This document shows positions 50,634 to 60,155 of a DNA stretch of 64,000 nt, piece after piece. The stretch spans positions 62,001 through 126,000 of the forward strand of contig CAZIDG010000002.1 in the NCBI GenBank assembly GCA_964538065.1, in the 5' to 3' direction. The notes beneath the pieces were generated by a model that made no database searches, had not been told where the DNA came from, and was given only the letters and a program-made list of their open reading frames with translations. Position 1 is the stretch's first letter; each line of letters starts with the position of its first letter. Position numbers and translations under genes: made by a program. Source of the stretch: G963664225 sp964538065 (GTDB lineage Bacteria > Verrucomicrobiota > Verrucomicrobiia > Limisphaerales > UBA1319).

Positions 50634-52556
50634 ATGAAAGCAATGTCTTTTTGTCTCGGGGCAGCTCTAGCACTCCTCGGAGCAACCACCAATGGCCATG
50701 CCCAGCCGGTCTTCACCATGGATTCAGGTCAACCAATCAATGATTATATATCATTGGGTGAATTCAATGGAACCTCAACCGAAGGATGGGGCGACCAACC
50801 CTCTGGTGCCACCAAATCAACTGTGGCCAACGGCTACATGACCACAACAACATTGGCGGGTGATCCGTGGATCTATCGACAACATCTGACCAATCTAACG
50901 ACAGAATTAAATGTCGTCGAAGTGCGCTTGCGCCTGCAAAAGGGGACACCCAATGGTTGGGAAACATTTTGGGGGCAGACGGGCGCTGGGGGGTTTTCCG
51001 CTGCGCGCCGACTGCCGTTTGACACGTTCATCTACGACACTGAATTTCACGTCCTCCAATTCGATTTTAGCGGCGTATTCACATCAGGGGAAGCACTGAC
51101 CGACGTTCGTTTCGACATCGGACAGGATGCCGGAATTGTTGTGGATATTGATTATATCCGCGTGGGTCGTGTGGCTCCGGATACTGATGGCGATGGTTTG
51201 CCGGATAATGTTGAAACCGGGACTGGCATCTATGTCAGTTCGCGCGACACTGGCACCAAAGCGGATGTAGCGGATTCCGACGGTGATGGCGTTGACGATG
51301 GGATCGAGGTCACATACGGGACCAACCCTAACGACAATACCGTTTTCCCCAAACCTGCCATCGAAAGGTTTACGCAAAATCCTGCCATATACATTGTTGG
51401 GACCGAAATTGCTCCGAATGTTCCTTCAGTCATCATGGGCACGCCCACAGGATTCTCGTTAACGCCCGCCTTGCCTGCCGGTCTGCAATTCAGCACGACG
51501 GATGGACAAATCACCGGTACACCCACTGTTGTACGCGAGGCCACAGATTACACCATGATAGCCACCTTCACCAGCGGTCAGAAAGCCACCAATGTACTCA
51601 ACATTACCGTGACCTATCCCTACGTGAACTATGTGGTGACCAACTACGTATTCAAGGTGAACTCCTTTGTAAATGCCTTTGCGCCAGAAGCCATTGGGGC
51701 TGCGCCGCAATCCTATGCAATCACTCCTCAATTGCCTGACGGCATGTCTTTTGATGCAGGCACAGGGGAAATCTCTGGCACGCCTACTGCCTATACCGCA
51801 ACCAAGGTGTATACTGTAAGCGCCACCTACGCAGGCACCCCAACATCATCGGTCTCCATCGCCATCACTGTGCTCGAGGATCCCATAGAAACCCTGGATC
51901 CCTCCAAGACCATGGCTGAATACATCTCTTTAGGTGAGTTTGAAGATGCTGCGGATCTCACTGGCTGGGGCGTAAACGATGTTGAAACATTGACAGTGGC
52001 CAACGGGGCATTGGTGGTGAATACCACTGGAGGTGACCCCTATTTTGTGAAAGGCCTCACTCTTGAGAACGATTACAGGATCCTTGAATTCCGCATGAAA
52101 GTCCTGTCAGGCGCGGATTCCCAATTCAGGACCTATTGGTCGGAGGATGCGGCGGGGCGTGGTATGAGCGAAGCCACCTCCTTCCTATTCCCGGAAATCG
52201 CCCAGGATGGTGAATATCACGTGTATCAAATCGACTACACTCGGGCCACAGTCGCCATGTTCGATGCCATGCGACTGGACCCAAGCACGACAAGTGGCAA
52301 TAGCTACCTCATTGATTACATCAGGTTGGGGTCTTTCACAGCCACTGTGAAACCCATCCTTAAGATAGCTGTTCAGACCAACGGCACCGTGCGGATTTCG
52401 TGGCCATCAGCCGTCACGGGATACACGCTGCAAGCCACCTCCACGCTGCCAGGAGAATGGGCTGCTGACAACGCTACTGTGCAAACCCAAGGCACTGAGA
52501 GTTATATAGAAGCTCCATTGGCTTCAGGGCCCAAATTCTACCGGTTGGCAAAGTAG
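50634..52556 (+). CDS. Secreted protein with duplicated beta-sandwich, Ca-binding and Ig domains
   Basis: 640 residues with a signal peptide (1-23). An N-terminal beta-sandwich (about 27-180) opens with 'DSGQPINDYISLGEFNGTSTEGWG'-type sequence and recurs at about 420-565 ('PSKTMAEYISLGEFEDAADLTGWG'). Between the copies are a thrombospondin-type-3 Ca-binding stretch ('DTDGDGLPDNVETG', 'ADSDGDGVDDGIE', about 183-226) and two putative Ig domains (about 250-415, each with 'LP.G..F....G.I.GTPT'). The end is the Verrucomicrobiota-style terminal domain 'LQATSTLPGEWAADN...FYRLAK'. Likely an extracellular or surface carbohydrate-binding protein; no catalytic motif seen. Confidence 0.75.
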   Translation: MKAMSFCLGAALALLGATTNGHAQPVFTMDSGQPINDYISLGEFNGTSTEGWGDQPSGATKSTVANGYMTTTTLAGDPWIYRQHLTNLTTELNVVEVRLRLQKGTPNGWETFWGQTGAGGFSAARRLPFDTFIYDTEFHVLQFDFSGVFTSGEALTDVRFDIGQDAGIVVDIDYIRVGRVAPDTDGDGLPDNVETGTGIYVSSRDTGTKADVADSDGDGVDDGIEVTYGTNPNDNTVFPKPAIERFTQNPAIYIVGTEIAPNVPSVIMGTPTGFSLTPALPAGLQFSTTDGQITGTPTVVREATDYTMIATFTSGQKATNVLNITVTYPYVNYVVTNYVFKVNSFVNAFAPEAIGAAPQSYAITPQLPDGMSFDAGTGEISGTPTAYTATKVYTVSATYAGTPTSSVSIAITVLEDPIETLDPSKTMAEYISLGEFEDAADLTGWGVNDVETLTVANGALVVNTTGGDPYFVKGLTLENDYRILEFRMKVLSGADSQFRTYWSEDAAGRGMSEATSFLFPEIAQDGEYHVYQIDYTRATVAMFDAMRLDPSTTSGNSYLIDYIRLGSFTATVKPILKIAVQTNGTVRISWPSAVTGYTLQATSTLPGEWAADNATVQTQGTESYIEAPLASGPKFYRLAK

Positions 52557-52577
52557 CACAAGCAACACCTTCAAAGC

Positions 52578-52610
52578 AGGCGGGCGCCGTCGAGTGCCCG
52601 CCTCTTTTTT
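52578..52610 (+). terminator. Intrinsic terminator
   Basis: An 8-bp stem AGGCGGGC/GCCCGCCT (52578-52585 with 52596-52603) followed by CTTTTTT. It ends the transcript of the 640-residue secreted protein. Confidence 0.85.
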
Positions 52611-52650
52611 ATTCGGATTGCCTACACGGATTTTATAAATTCACCTTGAT

Positions 52651-53745
52651 ATGATTACGACGCAGAGATGGATTCACGGTTGGATGGTACTGATCGTGCA
52701 TGTTCTGATTCCTTATGTAATTGCTGCCACTGACATATTGCCCGAGGTCAATGTCAGTTCGATTCGACGTGTGTTTCACAATGGCGAACATAATGCCTTT
52801 ACGGATTTATGCCGGTTTCAGGATCACATTTATCTGACTTTCCGCAGTTGCCCTGATGGCCACATGGTTCACTCTACGGCATCCATCATGATCATGTGCA
52901 GCCGAGATGAAGGGATGAATTGGGACGTGGTTCATCGTTTTTCGGTAAAGGATCGTGACACGCGGGATCCTCATTTCCTCGTCTTCCGAAACCGCCTCTT
53001 TGTTTACACGGGCACCTGGTACAATGGCCCTGGCACAATTAAACCCGAGGATTATGACATGAACAAGCACCTCGGATTTGCGGCCTGGTCGGATGATGGC
53101 ATGAAGTGGAACAGTCCCGTTCTCATGGAGGGCACCTTCGGCCACTATATCTGGCGTGCAGCCGAGTTCGATGGCAAGGCTTACCTTTGTGGAAGACGCA
53201 AGCCAGGTTTCGATATTGGTCCCCGTGGCGAGGGTGAGAATATCCAGTCGTTGATGTTGGAGAGCGATGATGGTCTCGTTTGGAAGAAACGGGCTTTCTT
53301 TCAGGAAACAGGTGGGGATGAAACAGCCTTCCTTTTCCAAAAGAATGGTGACGTGCTGGCAGTAGGACGTCACGGCGGCGGCAAGAATGCGCAGTTACTA
53401 CGTTCGAAGCCTCCTTTTACCGAATGGGATCGCAAGGACCTCGGTTGTCCCATCGGTGGCCCCCTGCTTGTGCAATGGGGTGATCAGATCATCGTCGGTG
53501 GCCGCAAGACCACACCGGAAAAGGGGGCGAAGGCCTCGCTTTACTGGTTGGTGGGTGATGAATTGAAGGAATTCGCCGAACTGCCAAGTGGTGGCGACAA
53601 CTCCTATCCTGGTTTTGTCGCGCTATCGAAGAAGCGAGCTCTCGTATCCTACTATTCAAGTCATGAACGCGATGCCTCTGGCAATGTCATTACAGCAATA
53701 TATCTGGCGGAATTGACCCTGAAGCCGCGCATCAGCGAGAAATAG
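52651..53745 (+). CDS. Secreted sialidase-like beta-propeller protein
   Basis: 364 residues with a signal peptide (about 1-25). It is predicted to be a five- or six-bladed propeller with sialidase-type features: 'HNAFTDLCRFQDHIYLTFR', Asp-box-like turns 'SRDEGMNWDVV', 'SDDGMKWNSPV' and 'SDDGLVWKKR', and a late 'GGDNSYPGFVAL' element. The catalytic Arg triad of true sialidases cannot be assigned from sequence alone. Such proteins in Verrucomicrobiota are usually annotated as sialidase-family exo-hydrolases of unknown substrate. It converges on the 1098-residue gene with a weak hairpin (53747-53769) between them. Confidence 0.72.
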   Translation: MITTQRWIHGWMVLIVHVLIPYVIAATDILPEVNVSSIRRVFHNGEHNAFTDLCRFQDHIYLTFRSCPDGHMVHSTASIMIMCSRDEGMNWDVVHRFSVKDRDTRDPHFLVFRNRLFVYTGTWYNGPGTIKPEDYDMNKHLGFAAWSDDGMKWNSPVLMEGTFGHYIWRAAEFDGKAYLCGRRKPGFDIGPRGEGENIQSLMLESDDGLVWKKRAFFQETGGDETAFLFQKNGDVLAVGRHGGGKNAQLLRSKPPFTEWDRKDLGCPIGGPLLVQWGDQIIVGGRKTTPEKGAKASLYWLVGDELKEFAELPSGGDNSYPGFVALSKKRALVSYYSSHERDASGNVITAIYLAELTLKPRISEK

Positions 53746-53746
53746 G

Positions 53747-53773
53747 AGCTGAATCGGCATTTGGCAGCTTTTT
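53747..53773 (+). terminator. Weak hairpin after the sialidase-like gene
   Basis: AGCTG (53747-53751) pairs with CAGCT (53765-53769) and is followed by a run of T that overlaps the stop of the convergent gene at 53772. Short stem, so only a modest call. Confidence 0.4.
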
Positions 53774-56700
53774 AAGGAGCAAGACGCAGTCGAAAAAAAC
53801 GTTGTTCGGATTTCGCCGTGTCGTCGGTAAAATGGAAACCGGACGAATTACTTACTGTGGTCCCCACCATCGTCCAGGTCGCATTGTCACCCAGCGAACT
53901 GGAGGCTTCCAGAACGTAGCAGGCCGCTTGCGTTGGCCATTGTAAATTGATCGTGGAAGGAGCCGAACCACGTTCTATACGGAGTGATCCACTGGCGGGA
54001 TAGAGAATCTCAATGTCTGCATCGTTGGTTACAGTGAGCCTGGCACGCCCACTGACCCAGTCGTATTGATGGGGCGTGGTCAAAGTCGCATTAACGCCAT
54101 TGATCTTGATTTGCGGAGTCTTCCATACACCCGTCACAAGAACATTATACGGTTGGGGCTGCCAGCAATGAACGCTGAATCTGACGCCCGTGATGGACTC
54201 AGCCACTGAGTCGATGCTGCCAGGTGCATGCACCATCATTCCATGCCGCAGAAAGCTCTTTGAATCATAAAATGAGGGCTGATCGTAAAAGGCTGCGGCG
54301 GAAGCCAGCAGGGTGGCTGGATTAATGGGAGGACCATCACTGGTTTGCGAGCGAAGGACATACGAGTCGGGCAGCAATCCCTGCCGGTTGGTATCGCTGT
54401 CCGGCCAAAGAAATTGGATGCCTGCAACTGTAATACCACGGGCCAGTTGCAGCCATGGTCCATTGGGATCGTATTGAGCAAAACGGTATAGGGCATCGGA
54501 ATAAACCAACCCACACCATTGGACGGGCAATCCCATCCACACAGGTGCAATCCAGCCCGTGGCACCCAAAACCGCAATCGTGCCATACACACCAACAGGC
54601 TGTGAGGTTGGAGGCGTCAAATAGACAAACGGCACGCCCGTCCACGCCCAATATTTGGCTTGTTCCAGAAACACTGGATCACCGCTCAATTCATAGCCTA
54701 ATGTGTAGGCACGCAACAGGTAGGCCGAGGCCAGGATATCGGGCGTGTGCAAAGGTATTTCCCAAGTCTGAGCGCCCCTGGGTACGGTGAAAGAGAACTT
54801 ACTCATCGCCCGCAAGTGCTTCAATGATTCTTGAATGAGACTACGATTTCCGCTGAAGGCGGCGGCCTGCAGTGCCTGGACCAGCGAGGCAGCCGTTAAA
54901 CCATTGGCCTCATTGGTCCAATAGGTGGACCCGTAATCCACACTGCCCGGATGGTAGTACAGCGTGCCATACCCAGAGAATTGTTGCAGCACATTGAGTC
55001 CCTGGTTTTGCGCATTCGCCGATTCGACGGTGGAGGTTTGCAGAGCCAGAGCGGGGGAGGGCGTCCGGACATGGCCGATTTGATAAGAGTTGTTTAAATT
55101 TGCAGGCACCTGGGCAACTGCATCCGATGAGGCCTGCAAAAGCTGGTTGGCAAGGACAGAATCATCCACACGACTGGCGAGCCAACGCATCCACAATGCA
55201 GCATCCGAAGCGGGCTGTGGCGAAAAATTCGACGCAGCAGCATGGCGATAAAGGTTTGATGCACGGATGCCGCTGTTCAGCCACGCGTGTGCCTCCAATC
55301 GCGCAAAACCCACAAGTGTCCTGCCTGGAACGGGAATGGCGGGCAAACCTTGAAGGGCCACATACTGCTGCACGGCTGGGACTATCGACTGCCCCGTGCC
55401 GCCGATGATGGTGCCATTAAATACGACAGGTGCGCCGGCCTCAAGCCACTGGCCATCGTAAGGGAGCAAGCTGCCTTCTACACGATTGGCTCCATCCGAG
55501 CCTGGAAACAGCACTCCCATGAGGTGGCCCCCGGAACCGAATTGTCTATCAGGCGAATCAAATAAAGCAGCAAAATGCTCATTCGGCTCCCAAACCAGCC
55601 CCACATAATGTCCCTCAGCTTGGATTGCCATGAGGGGGAACGTAATCTTCATATTATCAGGAACCTGCCTGTGCGAGGCAGCGCCCTTTACATCTGCCTC
55701 CGAACTGCTTGGTTCGTTCTCCAAGTATTCCAGGCCGGCAAAAATCGCCTGAGTTTTATTTGTGCCGTAACTACCCAGACCAGGTAGGAGAGTGAACATG
55801 GGCAAGTAAATCACACGTCGTGGTTGGTTGACTGACACCGTGCATTCAACTCGGATGGCATTGGTTTCTCCTGATATAAAACGCTGGCTCAAAGTCCAAA
55901 TTCCGCCTTGATCATCCCTATACACCCCCTCAATCAACAAACCGTTGGTTTGCGTCTGAATGTGCAGTGGCTGGGTCGCGGCATTGGTAAGCCAGAGCCA
56001 ATGCTCTTGTTGACCATCCAGATAGCCGATTGCACCCTGGCTATTCCCCACAGCCATGCATGTTTCGCCGACATGCACATTAAAACCGCCCATAGCATTC
56101 GTGTTGTGCTGGAGACGCAGCTGGCCGGAGGCAATTTCGATCGCCGCAGTGTCCATCGCCGGCACCGTAGGCAAAGGCCAGGGGGGGGCAGATAAAAGAA
56201 TCCGCTCTTCAAACCACATTCGCCCCAGCAGACAAGTGCCCGCCTGCCCGGGCGGATCGAGGCGCAAATAATACCCCTTGCCCAAGGCGGGCACGGGGAC
56301 CCTGGCCTCATGCCATTGGCCTGCGGGCACACTGAATCTGACCGAATTTTCCTCTGTTGCCCCGTTTTGGTAATAAAACACCTGGCAGGTTCCCGCTTGA
56401 TCCGATTTCAAGCGTAGATTCAACCATAGCAAAGTATTCGTGGGGTAATTCCGCGAAGGCCCATGCATGTAGGGATCGCTGCCCGAGATGTTCACATTCA
56501 AGCCATCGACTGAATACGACAGCTTGGAAATATCGTGATCTGCGACCCACGTGCTGGCGTCGGGAAGGGTGGTGAAATCGAAATCGGGAAGCGAGCCATC
56601 TATTTCGAACGAAAGTGTCTTAATCATGACTTTACCCCCTGTGCCAGGAGGATCGATGCGCAGGCGATACCCCGCCCCCAGGGCGGGTAATGGAACCCGG

Positions 56701-57068
56701 CCGTCCACCCATTTCCCGGCAGGCACACTAAAATGCACGGAATTGGCCTCCGTGGGCACAGATTGATAGTAAAACACCTGGCAGGTGCCACCTTGTGCCG
56801 AATATAATCTCAGGCGCAATCTTAATGCCTGGCCTGTCGGATAATTCCGAGCCGGACCAGTCATATAGGGATCAGCTCCGGTGATGGTGGTCTCAATGCC
56901 GTTGGTGGTTTGAATGAAAGGGGTCAGATAATTGGCTGCGATCCAATCTGCCATTTGTCCTTGGACTGTAAAATTCCAGGCCGGGAGGCTGGCAGCCCGT
57001 GTCGTGCACAGGCATAATGCAAGCCAGACGCCACAGATGCACCAAACGACTTTCGATTTGCATGTCAT
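53772..57068 (-). CDS. Very large secreted protein with tandem N-terminal modules, function unknown
   Basis: 1098 residues from the ATG at 57068, which starts a signal peptide ending near 'CTTRAAS'; a GTG at 57089 is possible. Two tandem beta-sandwich modules (about 32-160 and 163-288) share 'DPYM.GP.RNYPT', 'GTCQVFYYQ', 'NSV.FSVPAG.W' and 'R..LPALG.GY.LR.DPPG'. A middle beta region (about 305-560) is followed by an alpha-helical region (about 570-960) rich in Trp and Tyr that looks like an (alpha/alpha) toroid ('YHPGSVDYGSTYWTNEANGL', 'HTPDILASAYLLRAYTLGYEL'). A beta domain and a terminal 'YVLEASSSLGDNATW...FFRLRLAP' domain end it. The toroid suggests a glycosidase or polysaccharide lyase, but I cannot assign a family. 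Confidence 0.7.
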   Translation of the reverse strand: MTCKSKVVWCICGVWLALCLCTTRAASLPAWNFTVQGQMADWIAANYLTPFIQTTNGIETTITGADPYMTGPARNYPTGQALRLRLRLYSAQGGTCQVFYYQSVPTEANSVHFSVPAGKWVDGRVPLPALGAGYRLRIDPPGTGGKVMIKTLSFEIDGSLPDFDFTTLPDASTWVADHDISKLSYSVDGLNVNISGSDPYMHGPSRNYPTNTLLWLNLRLKSDQAGTCQVFYYQNGATEENSVRFSVPAGQWHEARVPVPALGKGYYLRLDPPGQAGTCLLGRMWFEERILLSAPPWPLPTVPAMDTAAIEIASGQLRLQHNTNAMGGFNVHVGETCMAVGNSQGAIGYLDGQQEHWLWLTNAATQPLHIQTQTNGLLIEGVYRDDQGGIWTLSQRFISGETNAIRVECTVSVNQPRRVIYLPMFTLLPGLGSYGTNKTQAIFAGLEYLENEPSSSEADVKGAASHRQVPDNMKITFPLMAIQAEGHYVGLVWEPNEHFAALFDSPDRQFGSGGHLMGVLFPGSDGANRVEGSLLPYDGQWLEAGAPVVFNGTIIGGTGQSIVPAVQQYVALQGLPAIPVPGRTLVGFARLEAHAWLNSGIRASNLYRHAAASNFSPQPASDAALWMRWLASRVDDSVLANQLLQASSDAVAQVPANLNNSYQIGHVRTPSPALALQTSTVESANAQNQGLNVLQQFSGYGTLYYHPGSVDYGSTYWTNEANGLTAASLVQALQAAAFSGNRSLIQESLKHLRAMSKFSFTVPRGAQTWEIPLHTPDILASAYLLRAYTLGYELSGDPVFLEQAKYWAWTGVPFVYLTPPTSQPVGVYGTIAVLGATGWIAPVWMGLPVQWCGLVYSDALYRFAQYDPNGPWLQLARGITVAGIQFLWPDSDTNRQGLLPDSYVLRSQTSDGPPINPATLLASAAAFYDQPSFYDSKSFLRHGMMVHAPGSIDSVAESITGVRFSVHCWQPQPYNVLVTGVWKTPQIKINGVNATLTTPHQYDWVSGRARLTVTNDADIEILYPASGSLRIERGSAPSTINLQWPTQAACYVLEASSSLGDNATWTMVGTTVSNSSGFHFTDDTAKSEQRFFRLRLAP

Positions 57069-57455
57069 GACAGTCCTTTTGCCAGCCACACATGGTCAAC
57101 ATTGCCACGCCGGTTTCTTGCCACGAACAGGCTGGTGATTGTCTCCAGATTATCGTCGGCATTCACTAGTGCCACATTAAAATTAAAAACTTGTCTCATA
57201 TCGCCCGACATCCCGGCTTGTCTTTGGAACACAGAAGCGAAATGGGGGGGTGTCTGGTCACCTGACTGGGCAAAGTATTGAGTGTTTCGATGTCGACACC
57301 CTTGTTAAGGGCTATAGAATGAACAACATATAAGTTACACACATTGAAACAGATAGGCATTTGTGCGAAGGAGCATCTGCGAAAGTCTCCTCATGTGGGT
57401 TCGCACCCGGATCTGGATGCTGGATGTGCTGGATGGTGCCTTGGAGATTAATTAA
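57069..57455. other. Divergent intergenic region with a nested stem in the GH78 leader
   Basis: 387 bp. It holds a nested stem: GTGCGAA (57363-57369) with TTCGCAC (57400-57406), and directly inside it GGAG (57370-57373) with CTCC (57387-57390). It ends about 50 nt before the GH78 start. A G7 run lies at 57244-57250. I see no known riboswitch. Confidence 0.35.
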
Positions 57456-60155
57456 ATGAAACCTGTGGAATCACTTCAACCGAACCATGGCCGCAGTTGG
57501 ATTGCGAAGCCTTGGGTGGTCGCTATTCTTGTTTTTGTCCTGTCGTCCACTGTTTGGGCGAAGATGACAGTGGACGAATTGCGTTGCGAATATGCCATCA
57601 ACCCCATCGGTATCGATACGCTTCAACCGCGCCTGAGTTGGACCCTGAAGGATGAAAAGCGAGGCCAGACACAGTCTGCCTATCAGATTCGAGTCGCCGA
57701 ATCGGTGGAGAAGTTATCACAGATCAAGGCCTTACTCTGGGATACGGGCAAGGTTACCTCGGACCAGACCACTCATGTTGTGTACAAGGGAATGGCGTTG
57801 CATTCTGGATCCCGCTGTTATTGGCAGGTTCGCGTTTGGGACAAACAGGGCAAGGCTTCACAGTGGAGCACTCCAGCTCAATGGCAGGTGGCCTTGATGC
57901 AGCCCTCAGACTGGAAGGCCCAATGGATTGGGCTGCCCGACATGAACAAGAGCCCATTGACATCGTCAAACACTCCGCCGTTGCCGAAGGATTGTCCGCG
58001 TTTTCGCAAGGTGTTTACTTTGCAAAAGCCCATTCGACAGGCCATGGCATCGGTCTGCGGATTGGGTTTTTACGAGTTGTATTTGAATGGAAAGAAGGCT
58101 GGCGATCATGTGCTCGCACCGGCGAATACCACCTATGCGCAGCGATTACTTTTTGACACCCTTGATGTGACGGCTTTGGTGAAACAAGGCGATAATGCGG
58201 TTGGCCTATGGCTGGCGGCTGGGTACTCAGATGACTATTCCAAGTGGGGGTGGAAATGGGAATCGGCCAAACAGGCCATTTTTCAACTCGATGTAACTTA
58301 TCAGGACGGCACAACAGGCACCATTATCACCGATGGCAGCTGGCAGGCCGGTACAAGCCCGTTGACCTTCGCAAGTCTCTACCATGGCGAAGTCTTTGAT
58401 GCAGGCTTGGAGACACCCGGCTGGGCGACTGCCGGTTTCCAGGCCCAGGGCTGGCAGCCTGTTCGCGTACTGGAAGCCACCACAGCGAAACTCGTGCCCA
58501 ATACCATGCCACCCATTCGGGTGATCGAGAGAATCCGTCCGGTAAGTGTATCTGAACCGAAGCCTGGCGTGTTTGTATTCGATTTGGGCCAGAACATCGC
58601 AGGCTGGGTTCATATCCGTGCCAGGGGGAACCATGGCACTCGCATCGCTCTGCACCATAGTGAACTGATCGGCAAGGACGGCATGCTCGATCCATGGACC
58701 AATCGCGATGCCAAAGCGACCGACACCTTCATATTGCGAGGTGAATCGATTGAAGAATACGAACCTCGCTTCACATATCACGGTTTCCGCTACGTCGAGG
58801 TCACTGGTTACCCCGGACGTCCCACGCCCGATGATGTCACTGGATGCGTGGTCCATGCCGATGTCCAACGTTCGGGAAGCTTTGTGACCTCTGATGAATT
58901 GATCAACAGAATTCACAGCAACTGTCTCTGGTCCATGCGCGGCAATTTTGTGAGCATTCCAACCGATTGCTGCATGCGTGATGAACGGACTCCCTGTCAG
59001 ATGGACTCTCAGGCCTATGAGGATGCCGCGTTGTGCAATTTCTGGATGAATCGCTATTATGCCAAATGGTTGGGCGACATTCAGGGAGGACGCGGTAATC
59101 CCGACTGGAATGGCGACATGGTCTTTTTGCCGTGGCGTCTCTATCAGTGTTATGGGGATACCCGTGCGCTGGAGGACAACTACGAGAACATGAAAGGTTT
59201 CCTCGAGACGCTTCATGCCAAAACACCGGGTCATATTTATACGGAGGGCTTTGGCGATTGGTGTGCCCCCAATGATGGGAGTTGGGATGGTTATCACCGA
59301 AACGTCACAGAGTTGAATACAAGCCTCTATGCTGCCATCGCCAGGATTACGGGGCAGACCGCAGCCATCCTTGGCAAAACCGATGATGCGGCTCGCTATG
59401 CCGGCTGGTCGGAGGAGATCATCAAGGCGTTTCATGAGAAGTGTTTTAATGCCAATACCGCAACCTATGGCAACGGCACTCAAACAGCCGCCATCCTGCC
59501 ATTAGCCTTGAATCTTACTCCTCAGGATTTGCGAACCAGGGTTTTTGCCAGCCTGATGGCTACAATCCAGGACCGGAATAAGGGACACCTCGACACTGGC
59601 ATCTTCGGAACGCGCTACCTGGTCGACGTGCTTTGTGATTTTGGCCAGCCCGATCTCGCAATCTCCATGCTCAAACAGCCAACCTACCCTGGTTTTGGTG
59701 ACCAGATCGCCCAGGGTGCCACAACCCTCTGGGAACAGTGGTCATTCAAAGGCGGGATGAACTCACACAACCACGCCATGTTCGCAGGTGTGGATTCCTC
59801 GTTCTTCACACGTTTGGCAGGCATTACGTCCCTCAAACCCGGTTATGCCCAGATCGGCATCCGCCCTGTCATTCCCAGGGATCTGACCTTTGTCGAAGCC
59901 ACGCAGTGGACTGTCAGGGGACAAGTGGCCGTGAGGTGGCAGAAAAACGGCAATAAAACGGAACTTATGGTAACCGTTCCGGCAAACACTTCGGCCCTGG
60001 TCAGCGTTCCTGCCTCCAGTGGAGATGAGGTGACCGAAAGCGGCAGGCCAGCAAAGACAGCGGAGGCTGTCAGGTTCATGGGTATGGATGGAGGATATGC
60101 CGTCTTTTCCATCGGTTCAGGCAAGTACCACTTTGCAACACCCCAAAATCGGTAA
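57456..60155 (+). CDS. GH78 alpha-L-rhamnosidase
   Basis: 899 residues with a signal peptide (about 16-35). In order: an Fn3-like domain at about 37-148 ('VDELRCEYAINPIGIDTLQPRLSWTL'), the rhamnosidase N domain at about 190-345 ('YELYLNGKKAGDHVLAPANTTYAQRLLFDTLDVT'), a concanavalin-like domain ('FDLGQNIAGWVHI'), the (alpha/alpha)6 catalytic domain at about 480-800, and a C-terminal beta domain. The acid motif is 'RDER' (508-511) with the general acid Glu510. It removes terminal alpha-L-rhamnose from pectin or other glycans. Where most GH78 read 'WxGDAQ' this protein reads 'CQMDSQ' (514-519). GGAG at about 57443 may serve as ribosome-binding site. A Gfo/Idh and a DUF6807 gene follow. Confidence 0.92.
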   Translation: MKPVESLQPNHGRSWIAKPWVVAILVFVLSSTVWAKMTVDELRCEYAINPIGIDTLQPRLSWTLKDEKRGQTQSAYQIRVAESVEKLSQIKALLWDTGKVTSDQTTHVVYKGMALHSGSRCYWQVRVWDKQGKASQWSTPAQWQVALMQPSDWKAQWIGLPDMNKSPLTSSNTPPLPKDCPRFRKVFTLQKPIRQAMASVCGLGFYELYLNGKKAGDHVLAPANTTYAQRLLFDTLDVTALVKQGDNAVGLWLAAGYSDDYSKWGWKWESAKQAIFQLDVTYQDGTTGTIITDGSWQAGTSPLTFASLYHGEVFDAGLETPGWATAGFQAQGWQPVRVLEATTAKLVPNTMPPIRVIERIRPVSVSEPKPGVFVFDLGQNIAGWVHIRARGNHGTRIALHHSELIGKDGMLDPWTNRDAKATDTFILRGESIEEYEPRFTYHGFRYVEVTGYPGRPTPDDVTGCVVHADVQRSGSFVTSDELINRIHSNCLWSMRGNFVSIPTDCCMRDERTPCQMDSQAYEDAALCNFWMNRYYAKWLGDIQGGRGNPDWNGDMVFLPWRLYQCYGDTRALEDNYENMKGFLETLHAKTPGHIYTEGFGDWCAPNDGSWDGYHRNVTELNTSLYAAIARITGQTAAILGKTDDAARYAGWSEEIIKAFHEKCFNANTATYGNGTQTAAILPLALNLTPQDLRTRVFASLMATIQDRNKGHLDTGIFGTRYLVDVLCDFGQPDLAISMLKQPTYPGFGDQIAQGATTLWEQWSFKGGMNSHNHAMFAGVDSSFFTRLAGITSLKPGYAQIGIRPVIPRDLTFVEATQWTVRGQVAVRWQKNGNKTELMVTVPANTSALVSVPASSGDEVTESGRPAKTAEAVRFMGMDGGYAVFSIGSGKYHFATPQNR

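Noticed and set aside
58227..59483. 418-residue open frame on the minus strand
   Set aside because: Antisense to the GH78 catalytic domain, which has conserved motifs; Ile/His/Gly-rich shadow without domain character.
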